Below, one piece after another: positions 40,632 through 48,467 of a DNA stretch of 53,240 bases. How positions within the stretch are numbered: position 1 is the stretch's first letter; every line of letters begins with the position of its first letter. The stretch covers positions 1-53,240 of the forward strand of contig JBAZHE010000006.1 in assembly GCA_041652555.1 (NCBI GenBank). The letters are read 5' to 3'. A program made the translations under genes and the position numbers. Origin of the DNA: JBAZHE01 sp041652555 (GTDB taxonomy: Bacteria; Patescibacteriota; Patescibacteriia; Patescibacteriales; WJLG01). The notes under the pieces are model-generated. The model saw only the letters and a program-made list of their open reading frames with translations. It was not told the origin of the DNA and ran no database searches.

Positions 40632-41264
40632 ATGCCGGAAAAAAATAAAAAAACGCTTTGGATTATTTTAGCTGTTTTAGTTATTACAATATTGGCTGTT
40701 ATTGTTTACCTCCTTTTTTTCTTTAAATGGCCGGGCGATTCGCCGCTGAATGTTTTGGTTAATAATATGAAAACAGTGAACAAAATTGTGAAGGAGGCTT
40801 TGCCGGTTGACGAAAATATTAAAGAGGCTAAGCTAGCAGAAAAAGATACGCCGGCGCCGACGAATGAAGAAATTGATCGCTATACAGCCGTTAAAATTGC
40901 TTCGTCTTTTGCCGAACGTTTTGGCAGTTATTCCAACCAGTCTGATTATGGCAATATTACTGATTTGCGCAGTTTGATGACGAAAAAAATGCAAGCTTGG
41001 GCGGACGAATATGTCGCTGACGCCAGAAAAAACAATCCTTATAACGGTTCTTATCAAGGAGCGATTGCTAAAGCGGTTTCTTCGGAGGTAAAAAGTTTTG
41101 ACGCCGCGGCTGGCCAAGCGGAGATAATCATTTCGGCTCAGCGTTCGGAGTTATCGGCCGATTCCATTGAGGCTAATGTTTATTATGAAGATATTATAAT
41201 TAAGATGATAAAAGAGGGTGGCACTTGGAAAATAGACAGCGCTTTCTGGCAGGGGAAGAAGTAG
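40632..41264 (+). CDS. membrane-anchored protein of the T4SS-like operon
   Basis: 210 residues. A short cytoplasmic N-terminus, one membrane helix (about residues 9-32, LWIILAVLVITILAVIVYLL), then a soluble extracytoplasmic domain. The C-terminal part (SADSIEANVYYEDIIIKMIKEGGTWKIDSAFWQ) resembles the NTF2/VirB8-like style of fold, but I cannot assign it firmly. Its place 18 bp after virB4 suggests a structural role, possibly VirB8-like. Confidence 0.6.
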   Translation: MPEKNKKTLWIILAVLVITILAVIVYLLFFFKWPGDSPLNVLVNNMKTVNKIVKEALPVDENIKEAKLAEKDTPAPTNEEIDRYTAVKIASSFAERFGSYSNQSDYGNITDLRSLMTKKMQAWADEYVADARKNNPYNGSYQGAIAKAVSSEVKSFDAAAGQAEIIISAQRSELSADSIEANVYYEDIIIKMIKEGGTWKIDSAFWQGKK

Positions 41265-41267
41265 AAT

Positions 41268-42617
41268 ATGTCTAATAAATCCAAAAATATTTATATTTGC
41301 AATAAATGTGGCGCCCAATCTCCTAAGTGGAGCGGGCGCTGTTTAGAATGTGGCAGTTGGGGAACGTTGGTTTTGGAAACCGTAAGTGAGAGTGAATTGA
41401 AAGGCGCCAGTACTACTTCGGCTGTGCCGGCGGAGATTATTGATTTGTCTAAAATAAAAGATGAAAAAATGGAGCGCTTAAAAACCAGTATCAACGAGTT
41501 TGATCGCGTTTTGGGCGGTGGCGTTGTCCCCGGATCTTTAATTCTTCTTTCCGGCGAGCCGGGTATTGGTAAGTCAACTATTGTTGCGCAAGTGGCGGAC
41601 AAAATTGGCCGGGCAAACAAAGGCCAGGTTTTTTATATTTCCGGTGAAGAGTCGGCCGCGCAAGTGAAATCGCGCTTGGACAGATTGAATTGCCAAATTG
41701 AAAGTATTAAATTTATTAGCGAAACTGATGCTGACAAAATCGCTTCAGCTTTAAATAAAGAAAAACCGGTTTTGGCGATTATTGATTCAATCCAGACGGT
41801 TTACTGTTCGGATATTCCTTCTGAGGCTGGCGGCTTGTCGCAGATTCGCGCTTCGGCTGTTAAATTTTTGGAAGTGGCTAAGAAAGAAGGAGTTGCTGTT
41901 TTATTGATTGGCCACATTACTAAGGACGGCCAAATCGCCGGTCCGAAATCTTTGGAGCATATTGTGGATACGGTGATTTATTTGGAGGCGGATACCGCCA
42001 ATGATTATCGCGTCCTGCGGGTGATGAAAAATCGTTTTGGTTCGGTAAATGAATTGGGAATTTTTGTCATGACCGGTACCGGCTTCAAAGAAGTAATTAA
42101 TCCGTCTTTGATTTTTGCGGAAACCAGCGCGGAAAATATTTCTGGTTCGGTTTTGGGTGCGGTCATGGAGGGTACGCGACCATTTATTGTTAATGTTCAA
42201 GCTTTAGTTTCTAAAACAGTTTTCGGTTATCCAGTGCGTCGTGCTTCCGGCTTTGATTTGAACCGCTTGCAAGTTTTGGCTGCGGTGCTTACAAAAAAAG
42301 CTAAAATAAATTTGGCCAATGAAGATATGGTTTTAAATATTGTCGGTGGTTTAAAATTAAATGATCCGGCGTTGGATTTGGCTGTTTGTCTGGCAATAAG
42401 CTCCTCTTTGCTTAATAGTGTCGTAGATAAAAAGACGATTGTTTTGGGCGAAGTAGGTCTAGGAGGGGAAGTTCGTCGAGTTCTCAAATTAGCCGACCGT
42501 TTAAAAGAAGCTGAGAAATTGGGTTTTACGCGCGCCATAATTCCTGATATGAAAGTTGAAAATACAAAAATGAAAATAACTAAAATAAAAAACGTTTCTG
42601 AGCTCTTGAATGTTTAG
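41268..42617 (+). CDS. radA: DNA repair protein RadA (Sms)
   Basis: 449 residues. N-terminal C4 zinc finger CNKCGAQSPKWSGRCLECGSW, RecA-like ATPase with Walker A LSGEPGIGKSTIV (about residue 95), the RadA-specific KNRFGS motif, and a C-terminal Lon-protease-like domain. A helicase that extends D-loops during recombination and natural transformation. It follows the T4SS-like operon by 3 bp, which fits a DNA-uptake hypothesis but may be accidental. Confidence 0.96.
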   Translation: MSNKSKNIYICNKCGAQSPKWSGRCLECGSWGTLVLETVSESELKGASTTSAVPAEIIDLSKIKDEKMERLKTSINEFDRVLGGGVVPGSLILLSGEPGIGKSTIVAQVADKIGRANKGQVFYISGEESAAQVKSRLDRLNCQIESIKFISETDADKIASALNKEKPVLAIIDSIQTVYCSDIPSEAGGLSQIRASAVKFLEVAKKEGVAVLLIGHITKDGQIAGPKSLEHIVDTVIYLEADTANDYRVLRVMKNRFGSVNELGIFVMTGTGFKEVINPSLIFAETSAENISGSVLGAVMEGTRPFIVNVQALVSKTVFGYPVRRASGFDLNRLQVLAAVLTKKAKINLANEDMVLNIVGGLKLNDPALDLAVCLAISSSLLNSVVDKKTIVLGEVGLGGEVRRVLKLADRLKEAEKLGFTRAIIPDMKVENTKMKITKIKNVSELLNV

Positions 42618-42636
42618 GAATAATTTAGTAAAATAA

Positions 42637-42668
42637 AAAAGTCCGGAGTTATATTGCCCCGGATTTTA
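42637..42668 (+). terminator. probable terminator of radA
   Basis: TCCGG...CCGGA stem with flanking A and T runs. Weaker than the other terminators. Confidence 0.5.
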
Positions 42669-42732
42669 TAGTTATTTTTTATATTTAGTTGTTGTAAAAT
42701 AGTAAATATTAGCAAAAAAGTTAGTATCGCTA

Positions 42733-42761
42733 TTGACTTTTTAGTTAAAATGTGCTATTAT
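42733..42761 (+). promoter_or_regulatory. promoter of two tiny membrane-protein genes
   Basis: TTGACT (42733-42738), 17-bp spacer, TATTAT (42756-42761), preceded by TGTGC (extended -10). Leader about 54 nt. Confidence 0.75.
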
Positions 42762-42821
42762 TATAAATATATTAAGATGGTTCATTTTATTTTTTCATAA
42801 TAATATAAGCATGGAGGTTGT

Positions 42822-43052
42822 ATGAGTAATTTGTCTATGGCCGCAAAAAGGCGGTCGAGTATATTCTTTAATCCCGGGATGGCTTTGCTTAAAATGTTTT
42901 TAGGCCTAGTTGTTTCGTCAGTGCTTTTTTTCTTTGTTGTTTTGCCAGCAATAATATTTGTGCTTGGCCTCGATGTTGGAAGGTATTTTGTCGACTTGTT
43001 TTCAGTACTAGAGTATTTCCACTGTTGTTTTAGCGGACAAACACCGTTTTAA
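42822..43052 (+). CDS. small membrane protein, function unknown
   Basis: 76 residues: basic N-terminus (MAAKRRSSIFF), then one long or two short hydrophobic helices (about residues 20-55), and a short C-terminal tail with two Cys. A good SD (GGAGG, ending 6 nt before ATG) and a strong promoter support expression. It is followed after 16 bp by an even smaller membrane protein. No family recognised. Confidence 0.6.
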   Translation: MSNLSMAAKRRSSIFFNPGMALLKMFLGLVVSSVLFFFVVLPAIIFVLGLDVGRYFVDLFSVLEYFHCCFSGQTPF

Positions 43053-43068
43053 GGAAGAGGATTATATT

Positions 43069-43206
43069 ATGATGAAGGTCGTTAAAGACATTTCTCCACC
43101 AGCAACCCTTATGGATGTAGTGATTGAGTTAGCAAAGCTCCTGGGGATATTTGTTGCCTTCATGGCGACAATATCCCTATTTATTCTTCCAGTGGTCTTT
43201 AAGTAG
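43069..43206 (+). CDS. 45-residue membrane peptide
   Basis: MMKVVKDISPPATLMDVVIE then a hydrophobic helix (LLGIFVAFMATISLFILPVV) ending FK. An SD-like AAGGAAGAGG lies upstream and an intrinsic terminator 27 bp downstream. It forms a two-gene unit with the preceding small membrane protein; function unknown. Confidence 0.6.
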   Translation: MMKVVKDISPPATLMDVVIELAKLLGIFVAFMATISLFILPVVFK

Positions 43207-43232
43207 ATTGCTGGTACCCCAATTTGATTTAT

Positions 43233-43262
43233 GCCTGTGACTAACAATCGCAGGCTTTTTTT
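43233..43262 (+). terminator. terminator of the tiny membrane-protein unit
   Basis: GCCTGTG (43233-43239)/CGCAGGC (43249-43255) with one G-U pair, then seven T. It abuts the recG stop on the other strand. Confidence 0.85.
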
Positions 43263-45363
43263 ATTCCAAATGAATTTTGTCAAAATTTTTTATTTTTTCT
43301 TTCAAGAGCGGATTTTTTTCTAATTGCGGATCAGTTTGGATTAAAATTTTTGCTTCCTCTTGTGCCTGGCGCGTTAATTCATAATCCCAAAGAGTGGCGA
43401 TTTTTAATTCTGGCCAACCAGATTGAGCCGTGCCGAAAACTTCTCCTGACCCGCGAAATTTTAAATCCATTTCTGCTAAAGAAAAACCATCAGCATATTG
43501 TTCCATTATTTTTAAACGTCTGTTTTCTTCTAATTCGTTAGAGCTTTGAAAAAGGAAACAATATGATTGTTCGGAGCCTCGGCCAACGCGTCCACGAAAT
43601 TGATGAAGCTGAGCCAAACCAAAGCGGTCAGCGCCTTCAATCATCATAATTGTCGCATTAGGCACGTCAACGCCAACCTCTATTACTGAAGTGGAAACGA
43701 GAATTTTGTATTCCCCGGATAAAAAGCCGTTCATAATTTCTTCTTTCTCTTTAGCTTTTAATTTTCCATGCAAAGCCACTATTTTTATTTCAGGAAATAT
43801 TGCTTGGTCTAATTTGGCAAACTCTTCTTTAACTGATTTAACCCCTAAAGAATCCGATTCTTCGATTAACGGGCAGACAACAAAAACTTGGTGCCCGTTT
43901 TTTATTTGTTCGCGAATAAAATTATAGGCATCTGGGCGTTTTTCTTCTGGAACTAATTTTGTCATTATCGGTTTGCGCCCGATTGGCATTTGCTTAATTA
44001 AAGAAATGTCTAAATCGCAAAAAATCGCCAGTGCGAGTGAACGCGGAATCGGTGTCGCCGTCATCGACAAAAGATGCGGCGTTTTATTTTCTTTGTTTGA
44101 TTTTTTCATTAACATTTTTCTTTGCTCTACGCCAAAGCGATGTTGCTCGTCTATTATTATTAAACTTAAATTTTTAAATTCTACATCTTTTTGAATTATG
44201 GCATGTGTGCCGATGACAATATTTATTTCCCCGGATTTTATTATTTTTAATATTTCCGTCTTTTTTATTTCTTCTTGTCTAGTTGATATTAGCTTGTAGC
44301 TATTTGTTAATAAGCAAATTTTTATTGGCCAGTCTTTTAATAATTTTGTCAGTGTTTGAAAATGTTGGCGGGCTAGAATTTCCGTTGGCGCCATTAGGGC
44401 TGATTGTTTTTTATCCAGAGAAGCGTTTAATAATGCAATTATTGCCACTAAAGTCTTGCCTGAACCAACATCGCCATTCAACAATCTGGCCATTGGTTTT
44501 TTTTCTTTCATTTCTTGTAAAATAGTCCAAGAAGCTTTTCGTTGGTCTTCTGTTAATTTAAAAGGCAAAGAAGCGACAAAATCGCGCGTTTCTTTTTCGT
44601 AAAATTTTATTGGCTCGGTAGCCGCTTCATCTCTTTCTTTTTTGGCTAGTTGAGATTTTAATTGTAATAAAAAAAGTTCATCAAAAGCTAGGCGACGACG
44701 AGCATCTTCGGCTTCAGATTTTTTTTGCGGAAAATGAATAAGCTCCACGGCCTCACTTATTGAGAGGAGTTTTAATTTTTTTTGAATATTTTCCGGAAGG
44801 GGATTAGGTAAATTTTTAGCTAAAGCAATTACTTGTTTAATTAAAAAACGTAATTGTTTTTGAGTTATATTTTGTGTTAGATGATAATTCGGAACAAAAC
44901 CAGAGGTATGAATTGCATAATTATTCCCCTCCTTGGGAGGGGTGCCCGCAGGGTGGGGTGGGTATATTTTTTCATAAGTCGGGGAAATAATTGTTAGCGC
45001 GCCTTGGTCTTCGGCTACTCCAGCCAGAGAAATTGTGTCGCCAATTTTAAGAGTTTTCGCAATAAACGGCTGATTAAACCAAATTATTTTTAATGATTCA
45101 GTACCATCATTAATCATCGCTTCAGTTATATACATTCGGCGGCGATGCGCGCGACGGTTTTGAATCAAGTCTATTTGCCCAACCACATTTGCCGGAACAC
45201 CTGGTTTTAAGTTTTCTATTTTTACTGTCTGGGTAAAATCTTCATAGCGAAAAGGAAAATAAAAAAGCAAGTCGGAAACCGTTTGGAGTCCGAGAATTGT
45301 TAAACGTTTAGCAATTTTTTCACCCACACCGCCCAAAGCGGATAGAGGAGTATTTAAATCCAT
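43261..45363 (-). CDS. recG: ATP-dependent DNA helicase RecG
   Basis: About 700 residues from the ATG at 45363 (MDLNTPLSALGGVGEKIAKR). The earlier in-frame start overlaps tRNA-Arg and is rejected. Wedge/OB domain, then helicase motifs GDVGSGKT (Walker A), DEQHRFG (DEQH box), MTATPIPRSL, STSVIEVGVDVPNA and QFRGRVGRG. It reverses stalled forks and processes branched DNA. Residues about 146-159 (PPHPAGTPPKEGNN) come from a GC-rich palindromic repeat (44926-44962) inserted in frame in the OB region. Confidence 0.95.
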   Translation of the reverse strand: MDLNTPLSALGGVGEKIAKRLTILGLQTVSDLLFYFPFRYEDFTQTVKIENLKPGVPANVVGQIDLIQNRRAHRRRMYITEAMINDGTESLKIIWFNQPFIAKTLKIGDTISLAGVAEDQGALTIISPTYEKIYPPHPAGTPPKEGNNYAIHTSGFVPNYHLTQNITQKQLRFLIKQVIALAKNLPNPLPENIQKKLKLLSISEAVELIHFPQKKSEAEDARRRLAFDELFLLQLKSQLAKKERDEAATEPIKFYEKETRDFVASLPFKLTEDQRKASWTILQEMKEKKPMARLLNGDVGSGKTLVAIIALLNASLDKKQSALMAPTEILARQHFQTLTKLLKDWPIKICLLTNSYKLISTRQEEIKKTEILKIIKSGEINIVIGTHAIIQKDVEFKNLSLIIIDEQHRFGVEQRKMLMKKSNKENKTPHLLSMTATPIPRSLALAIFCDLDISLIKQMPIGRKPIMTKLVPEEKRPDAYNFIREQIKNGHQVFVVCPLIEESDSLGVKSVKEEFAKLDQAIFPEIKIVALHGKLKAKEKEEIMNGFLSGEYKILVSTSVIEVGVDVPNATIMMIEGADRFGLAQLHQFRGRVGRGSEQSYCFLFQSSNELEENRRLKIMEQYADGFSLAEMDLKFRGSGEVFGTAQSGWPELKIATLWDYELTRQAQEEAKILIQTDPQLEKNPLLKEKIKNFDKIHLE
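44926..44962. repeat. CCCCTCC palindromic element inside recG
   Basis: CCCCTCC-TTG-GGAGGGG followed by TGCCCGCAGGGTGGGGTGGG. Same general layout as 6059-6124, 6643-6677 and 23089-23134. Translated on the minus strand as part of RecG. Confidence 0.65.
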
Positions 45364-45367
45364 ATTG

Positions 45368-45439
45368 TGCGCCCAGTAGGAATCGAACCTACATCGCAAG
45401 CTTCGGAAGCTTGTATCCTATCCATTGAATGATGGGCAC
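45368..45439 (-). tRNA. tRNA-Arg (anticodon CCG)
   Basis: 72-nt cloverleaf on the minus strand: acceptor GTGCCCA/TGGGCGC (one G-U), anticodon stem CAAGC/GCTTG with loop TTCCGAA (anticodon CCG, codon CGG), T-arm GTAGG-TTCGATT-CCTAC, discriminator A. It ends 5 bp from the recG start. Confidence 0.94.
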
Positions 45440-45482
45440 GATAATTCAATTATTAGTTATCAATTAACAATTGTCAATTAGA

Positions 45483-45524
45483 ATAAAAATAAAACCTCGC
45501 CAGAATGCGAGGTTTTATTTTTAT
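45483..45524 (-). terminator. terminator between the two tRNA-Arg genes
   Basis: Perfect 18-bp stem built on ACCTCGC/GCGAGGT with A/T-rich flanks and a 6-nt loop. Positioned to stop the upstream (minus-strand) tRNA-Arg(GCG); symmetrical, so it could work both ways. Confidence 0.88.
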
Positions 45525-45525
45525 G

Positions 45526-45597
45526 TGCACCCGATAGGAATCGAACCTATATTACAAGCTCCGCAAGCTTGCGTCCTATCCATTGAACGACGGGTGC
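45526..45597 (-). tRNA. tRNA-Arg (anticodon GCG)
   Basis: 72-nt cloverleaf on the minus strand: acceptor GCACCCG/CGGGTGC, D-stem GTTC/GGAC, anticodon stem CAAGC/GCTTG with loop TTGCGGA (anticodon GCG), T-arm ATAGG-TTCGATT-CCTAT, discriminator A. Most bacteria read CGU/CGC with an ACG anticodon edited to inosine; this one has G34. Confidence 0.94.
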
Positions 45598-45612
45598 TTT
45601 TCAAAATTCTAA

Positions 45613-45634
45613 TTTCGAGATTCGAAGTTCGAAT
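45613..45634. repeat. TTCGAAN heptad series
   Basis: Three successive related heptamers (TTCGAGA, TTCGAAG, TTCGAAT) between a tRNA and a minus-strand gene. Related in style to the GCGAAGT repeat inside murG. Confidence 0.45.
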
Positions 45635-45650
45635 TTTTTGCGTAAAAGAA

Positions 45651-45681
45651 AATAAATATAAACAAATAGTCTATATTTATT
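45651..45681 (-). terminator. AT-rich hairpin terminator of the following minus-strand gene
   Basis: AATAAATATA/TATATTTATT stem; on the minus strand T-rich sequence follows. Moderate support. Confidence 0.5.
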
Positions 45682-45690
45682 CAGGCGGTT

Positions 45691-46260
45691 TTAAAATCTG
45701 AATAAACTGGATAATCTTTCGGAAAGGGGGATATCGGTGCGTTCGGCGTTTTCCTTTAAGTATTTAAGCAGATTTTTTCTGATTAGTAAAGGGTTCATAT
45801 CTTCCAGTGGTATAGAGAAGCGAGAACGGGAGAAATTTAATAGGAAAATAAGCCAGGAAAAGCCTTTTGGCTCGTTTTCCGGCAGACTGGGGCGGGCGAA
45901 TCTTTTGAAGTGAATATAGAGGTTTTTTATATTTTCTTCCGGTCGGTAAACAATAAAAAAATCTTCTAACTGTTCATAAGTATAAAATTCTTTGCCCACC
46001 TGCACTCCATGATCAGATAAAGAAACTTCAAAGGATTGTTTCTCTGTTTGATCAGAAAAAATAACCAGAAAAGCAGCAAAAACTAAAATGATGGCAAAAA
46101 TGAAATTTGCTGTCAGAGCCGCGTAAATAAACATCGCCAAACCGACGACTCCGGCCAACAGATACCATCTTTTATCCTTTTTCTCATTACCCCGCTCTTT
46201 TATTTTCCAGGTGATAACATCATCCTCAGTCAGTATTTCCTGATTATTTTGATTATTCAT
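45691..46260 (-). CDS. membrane protein with PH-like C-terminal region, unknown function
   Basis: 189 residues. A charged N-terminus (EILTEDDVITWKIKER), two adjacent membrane helices (about residues 33-70), then a soluble domain (FEVSLSDHGVQVGKEFYTYEQLEDFFI...NLYIHFKR) whose alternating pattern suggests a PH/bPH-like beta barrel. Proteins of this type are common in CPR genomes but uncharacterised. It has its own promoter (46295-46323). Confidence 0.65.
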   Translation of the reverse strand: MNNQNNQEILTEDDVITWKIKERGNEKKDKRWYLLAGVVGLAMFIYAALTANFIFAIILVFAAFLVIFSDQTEKQSFEVSLSDHGVQVGKEFYTYEQLEDFFIVYRPEENIKNLYIHFKRFARPSLPENEPKGFSWLIFLLNFSRSRFSIPLEDMNPLLIRKNLLKYLKENAERTDIPLSERLSSLFRF

Positions 46261-46294
46261 AGAATTGACAGTAAAGATTTAATCTTATAATATG

Positions 46295-46323
46295 ATTATA
46301 TCATAATTGTCATTCTTGTGTAA
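46295..46323 (-). promoter_or_regulatory. promoter of the minus-strand membrane protein gene
   Basis: On the minus strand: TTACAC (46318-46323), 17-bp spacer, TATAAT (46295-46300). Confidence 0.65.
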
Positions 46324-46361
46324 GATGTGGCAATTTCGATTGAAGATTATAGATTGTTTTA

Positions 46362-46448
46362 GGAGAGTTGGCTGAGTGGCTGAAAGCAACACACTGCTAA
46401 TGTGTTGACCTCGAAAGGGGTCCGTGGGTTCGAATCCCACACTCTCCG
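46362..46448 (+). tRNA. tRNA-Ser (anticodon GCT)
   Basis: 87-nt class II tRNA: acceptor GGAGAGT/ACTCTCC, anticodon stem ACACA/TGTGT with loop CTGCTAA (anticodon GCT), a variable arm (TTGACCTCGAAAGGGGTCC region), T-arm GTGGG-TTCGAAT-CCCAC, discriminator G. Its 3' end and flank recur in degraded form at 48901-48982, marking it as a likely integration site. Confidence 0.95.
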
Positions 46449-46480
46449 CAGACACAATTTAGTATCGTGCAGACCCGAGT
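46424..46480 (+). repeat. candidate attachment site: tRNA-Ser 3' end and flank, intact copy
   Basis: The T-arm and acceptor end plus CAATTTAGTATCGTGCA and ACCCGAGTG. The flank is repeated at 48931-48982 (CAATTTAGTATCGTGCA identical; tRNA part degraded) and more loosely at 48841-48880. Confidence 0.6.
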
Positions 46481-46508
46481 GTATCGCGATTACTAGCCAA
46501 AAAACGAG

Positions 46509-46536
46509 AAAATCTGATTTATGTCAGATTTTTTTG
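46509..46536 (+). terminator. terminator of tRNA-Ser
   Basis: AAAATCTGA-TTTATG-TCAGATTTT followed by more T. Confidence 0.85.
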
Positions 46537-46642
46537 TTTTAGTCAAAGAGGTTATAAAATAAGGGTGATTTTGGTTCGAATCCCATTCTTGTTGAAACTC
46601 AATGTTTTTAGGGGTAATTATTGATTTATGTTGAATTTACAA
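46537..46642. other. gap with a tRNA T-arm fragment
   Basis: No gene. GGTTCGAATCCCATTC at about 46571-46586 looks like another detached tRNA T-arm/acceptor piece, consistent with repeated insertion events next to tRNA-Ser. Confidence 0.4.
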
Positions 46643-46671
46643 TTGACAAAATTATTTTTTTGGTGTATAAA
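46643..46671 (+). promoter_or_regulatory. promoter of the GNAT/ASCH cassette
   Basis: TTGACA (46643-46648), 17-bp spacer, TATAAA (46666-46671), preceded by TTTTTTGGTG, a string also seen in the 48456 and (nearly) 52415 promoters. Confidence 0.8.
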
Positions 46672-46720
46672 AATTTGAAACGCTATTCGTGAACATTGAA
46701 AATTTAACAAGGAGGATTTC

Positions 46721-47263
46721 ATGTCGACTGAGAAAAATGTTATAGCTATTCGTCTGGCAGTTGAGAGCGATTTTTTGTTTATTGAATCATTGATGAATTT
46801 GGCATTAAACCCTTATTACGAAGGTGATCATTGTGCTCATGCGCAAAGGATTTTTAAGTCACATATCGCTGGTGGCGATGATGCCGTGGGTCAGTTTTCC
46901 CTTAACCAACGAATGTTTATAATTACAGTTGATGAAAAACCAGCTGGAATGATTCATTTGGTTGGTAAAAAACAGGGTAATTTTAAAATAAGCCCATTGA
47001 TAATATCCCCTGGGTTTAAGGGTAAGATTGGTCTTGGTAGTAGACTTTTATCTTTTGCCGAGGATTATGTGCAAAAGAAATCGTGTAGGCAGCTGTATTG
47101 CACGGTTGCAAAAAATAATCACGAAGCTTATAAATTCTTTCTGGGTAAAGGTTTTGTGGTTGCCGGCCAGGCTGAAAGTCATTACAAGGATGGTGTAACG
47201 GAAGTAATGATGTATAAGCTTTTTGACTCAGATGATTTTTTAACAAGGTTGATCAAGAAGTAG
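46721..47263 (+). CDS. GNAT family N-acetyltransferase
   Basis: 180 residues. Acetyl-CoA-dependent transferase fold: IRLAVESDFLFIESLM at the start, KISPLIISPGFKGKIGLGSRLLSFAEDYV with the acyl-CoA loop (GKIGLGSRLL), and KNNHEAYKFFLGKGFVVAGQ, the closing GNAT strand-helix. Strong SD AGGAGG 6 nt before ATG. First gene of a cassette with ASCH proteins. Substrate unknown; small molecule, protein, or tRNA-linked amino acid are all possible. Confidence 0.88.
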   Translation: MSTEKNVIAIRLAVESDFLFIESLMNLALNPYYEGDHCAHAQRIFKSHIAGGDDAVGQFSLNQRMFIITVDEKPAGMIHLVGKKQGNFKISPLIISPGFKGKIGLGSRLLSFAEDYVQKKSCRQLYCTVAKNNHEAYKFFLGKGFVVAGQAESHYKDGVTEVMMYKLFDSDDFLTRLIKK

Positions 47264-47283
47264 TCTCTGTTGTTCCGCTCGAA

Positions 47284-48063
47284 ATGGATAGTAAGTTTCG
47301 AGTTGGCGCTGAGAAGTTGATTCTTGAAAAATTGCCAAATTTTTTTGGCGGCGTTAATCAAGATTGGGTCGATGCATTATTCAAAGGGCATGGTAGAAGG
47401 TTTTCTGGAGATGTAAATGAAAAATACAAAATAATTTACGTCGCCATCGATAAGGATGATAATGTTGTAGGTGTAGTCGGTGCTACGCCAAAGAAAGGGC
47501 AGCCAATAAAATTGATGCCAATTGTTGTTAGTAGCTTCCCGGCTTTTATTGCCATAATTTCAGAAATTCCTTTTTTGCTGAAAGAGTATGGCAGAAAGTT
47601 ATATCTTCATTCAGTTCCTACTGTCCAGCAAACCATTGCTTTGCAGAAGTTTGGTTGGTCTCTAGATGCATTGATGCCTGCGGCTTACAAGAATGATGTT
47701 GTTACGCAGCAATGGAGTTTTAAATTTGGCGATGATTGCATTAGGGGGATAAGAACGAAGAAGGAGTTTTTTGAATCAATAAAAATTGGAAAAAAGAAAT
47801 TGGAGGTGCGGGTTGGTTATGACAGTATGAATAAGATTGTTTCTGGCGAAAGAGTTAAAATCTTCTCATATGATTCCTTCGAGGTTGTTAAAATCGGGGC
47901 TATCAGGAAATACGATTCATTTTTAATGGCGCTGAAAAGCGAAAATCATGATTTAATCATACCTGGTCGAAGCAAGGAAGATGTTTTGGCCTTTTTAAGG
48001 GTTATCTATCCTCCACACAAGGAAAGCCTGGGGGTGTTAGTATTTGAGATAGAGACAGAATAA
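47284..48063 (+). CDS. GNAT-like domain fused to ASCH domain
   Basis: 259 residues. Residues about 1-155 look like a divergent GNAT (IIYVAIDKDDNVVGVVGAT; LIPIVVSS-like strand; QQTIALQKFGWSLDALM as the C-terminal GNAT element), but the acetyl-CoA loop is weak. Residues about 168-259 are ASCH-like (KIGKKKLEVRVGYDSMNKIVSGERVKIF ... SLGVLVFEIE). ASCH domains share the PUA fold and bind RNA or modified nucleosides. 20 bp after the GNAT gene, so co-transcribed. Confidence 0.75.
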   Translation: MDSKFRVGAEKLILEKLPNFFGGVNQDWVDALFKGHGRRFSGDVNEKYKIIYVAIDKDDNVVGVVGATPKKGQPIKLMPIVVSSFPAFIAIISEIPFLLKEYGRKLYLHSVPTVQQTIALQKFGWSLDALMPAAYKNDVVTQQWSFKFGDDCIRGIRTKKEFFESIKIGKKKLEVRVGYDSMNKIVSGERVKIFSYDSFEVVKIGAIRKYDSFLMALKSENHDLIIPGRSKEDVLAFLRVIYPPHKESLGVLVFEIETE

Positions 48064-48088
48064 CAAAAACAAGAAAGGGGTTTGTTTT

Positions 48089-48418
48089 ATGCCAAGAATG
48101 ATGAGAATTAAGATGATTTATTTGCACCAGATACGCAGTAGAGAGAAAAAGGTTGAAATTAGGGTCGCCTACAGTGGCCTTAAAAACATTCAATCGGGAA
48201 CATTGGTTAATTTTTGTTCCGGAAACGAAAGTCAGTTAGTTATGATCTCTGAGGTTCGGCGGTATGCTGATTTTGTTAGCATGCTGAAAGTTGAAAAACC
48301 AGAAGACGTAATAGCTGGAGAAAAAAACGTGGCCAAGGTTTTAAGTATTTTGAGGAGTATTTATTCTCCTGATAAAGAGGGGTTGGGTGTTATCGTTCTG
48401 CAACTTGAGTTGCAATAA
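48089..48418 (+). CDS. stand-alone ASCH-domain protein
   Basis: 109 residues: KMIYLHQIRSREKKVEIRVAYSGLKNIQSGTLVNF then EDVIAGEKNVAKVLSILRSIY and GLGVIVLQLELQ. It is clearly related to the C-terminal half of the preceding protein (same S/D-KEGLGV ending), suggesting duplication. An SD-like AAGGGG lies upstream. Probable RNA- or nucleoside-binding protein. Confidence 0.8.
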   Translation: MPRMMRIKMIYLHQIRSREKKVEIRVAYSGLKNIQSGTLVNFCSGNESQLVMISEVRRYADFVSMLKVEKPEDVIAGEKNVAKVLSILRSIYSPDKEGLGVIVLQLELQ

Positions 48419-48433
48419 TTTTGTAATTCAATA

Positions 48434-48467
48434 GGGGTGAGTCATTTTTTTTGACTTGCCCCTTTTT
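48434..48467 (+). terminator. terminator after the first three cassette genes
   Basis: GGGGTGAGTCA/TGACTTGCCCC (two G-U pairs) then TTTTT. The next promoter's -35 lies in its 3' arm. Confidence 0.85.

Noticed and set aside
45364..45399. N-terminal extension of RecG
   Set aside because: It overlaps tRNA-Arg(CCG); the ATG at 45363 starts the proper RecG N-terminus.
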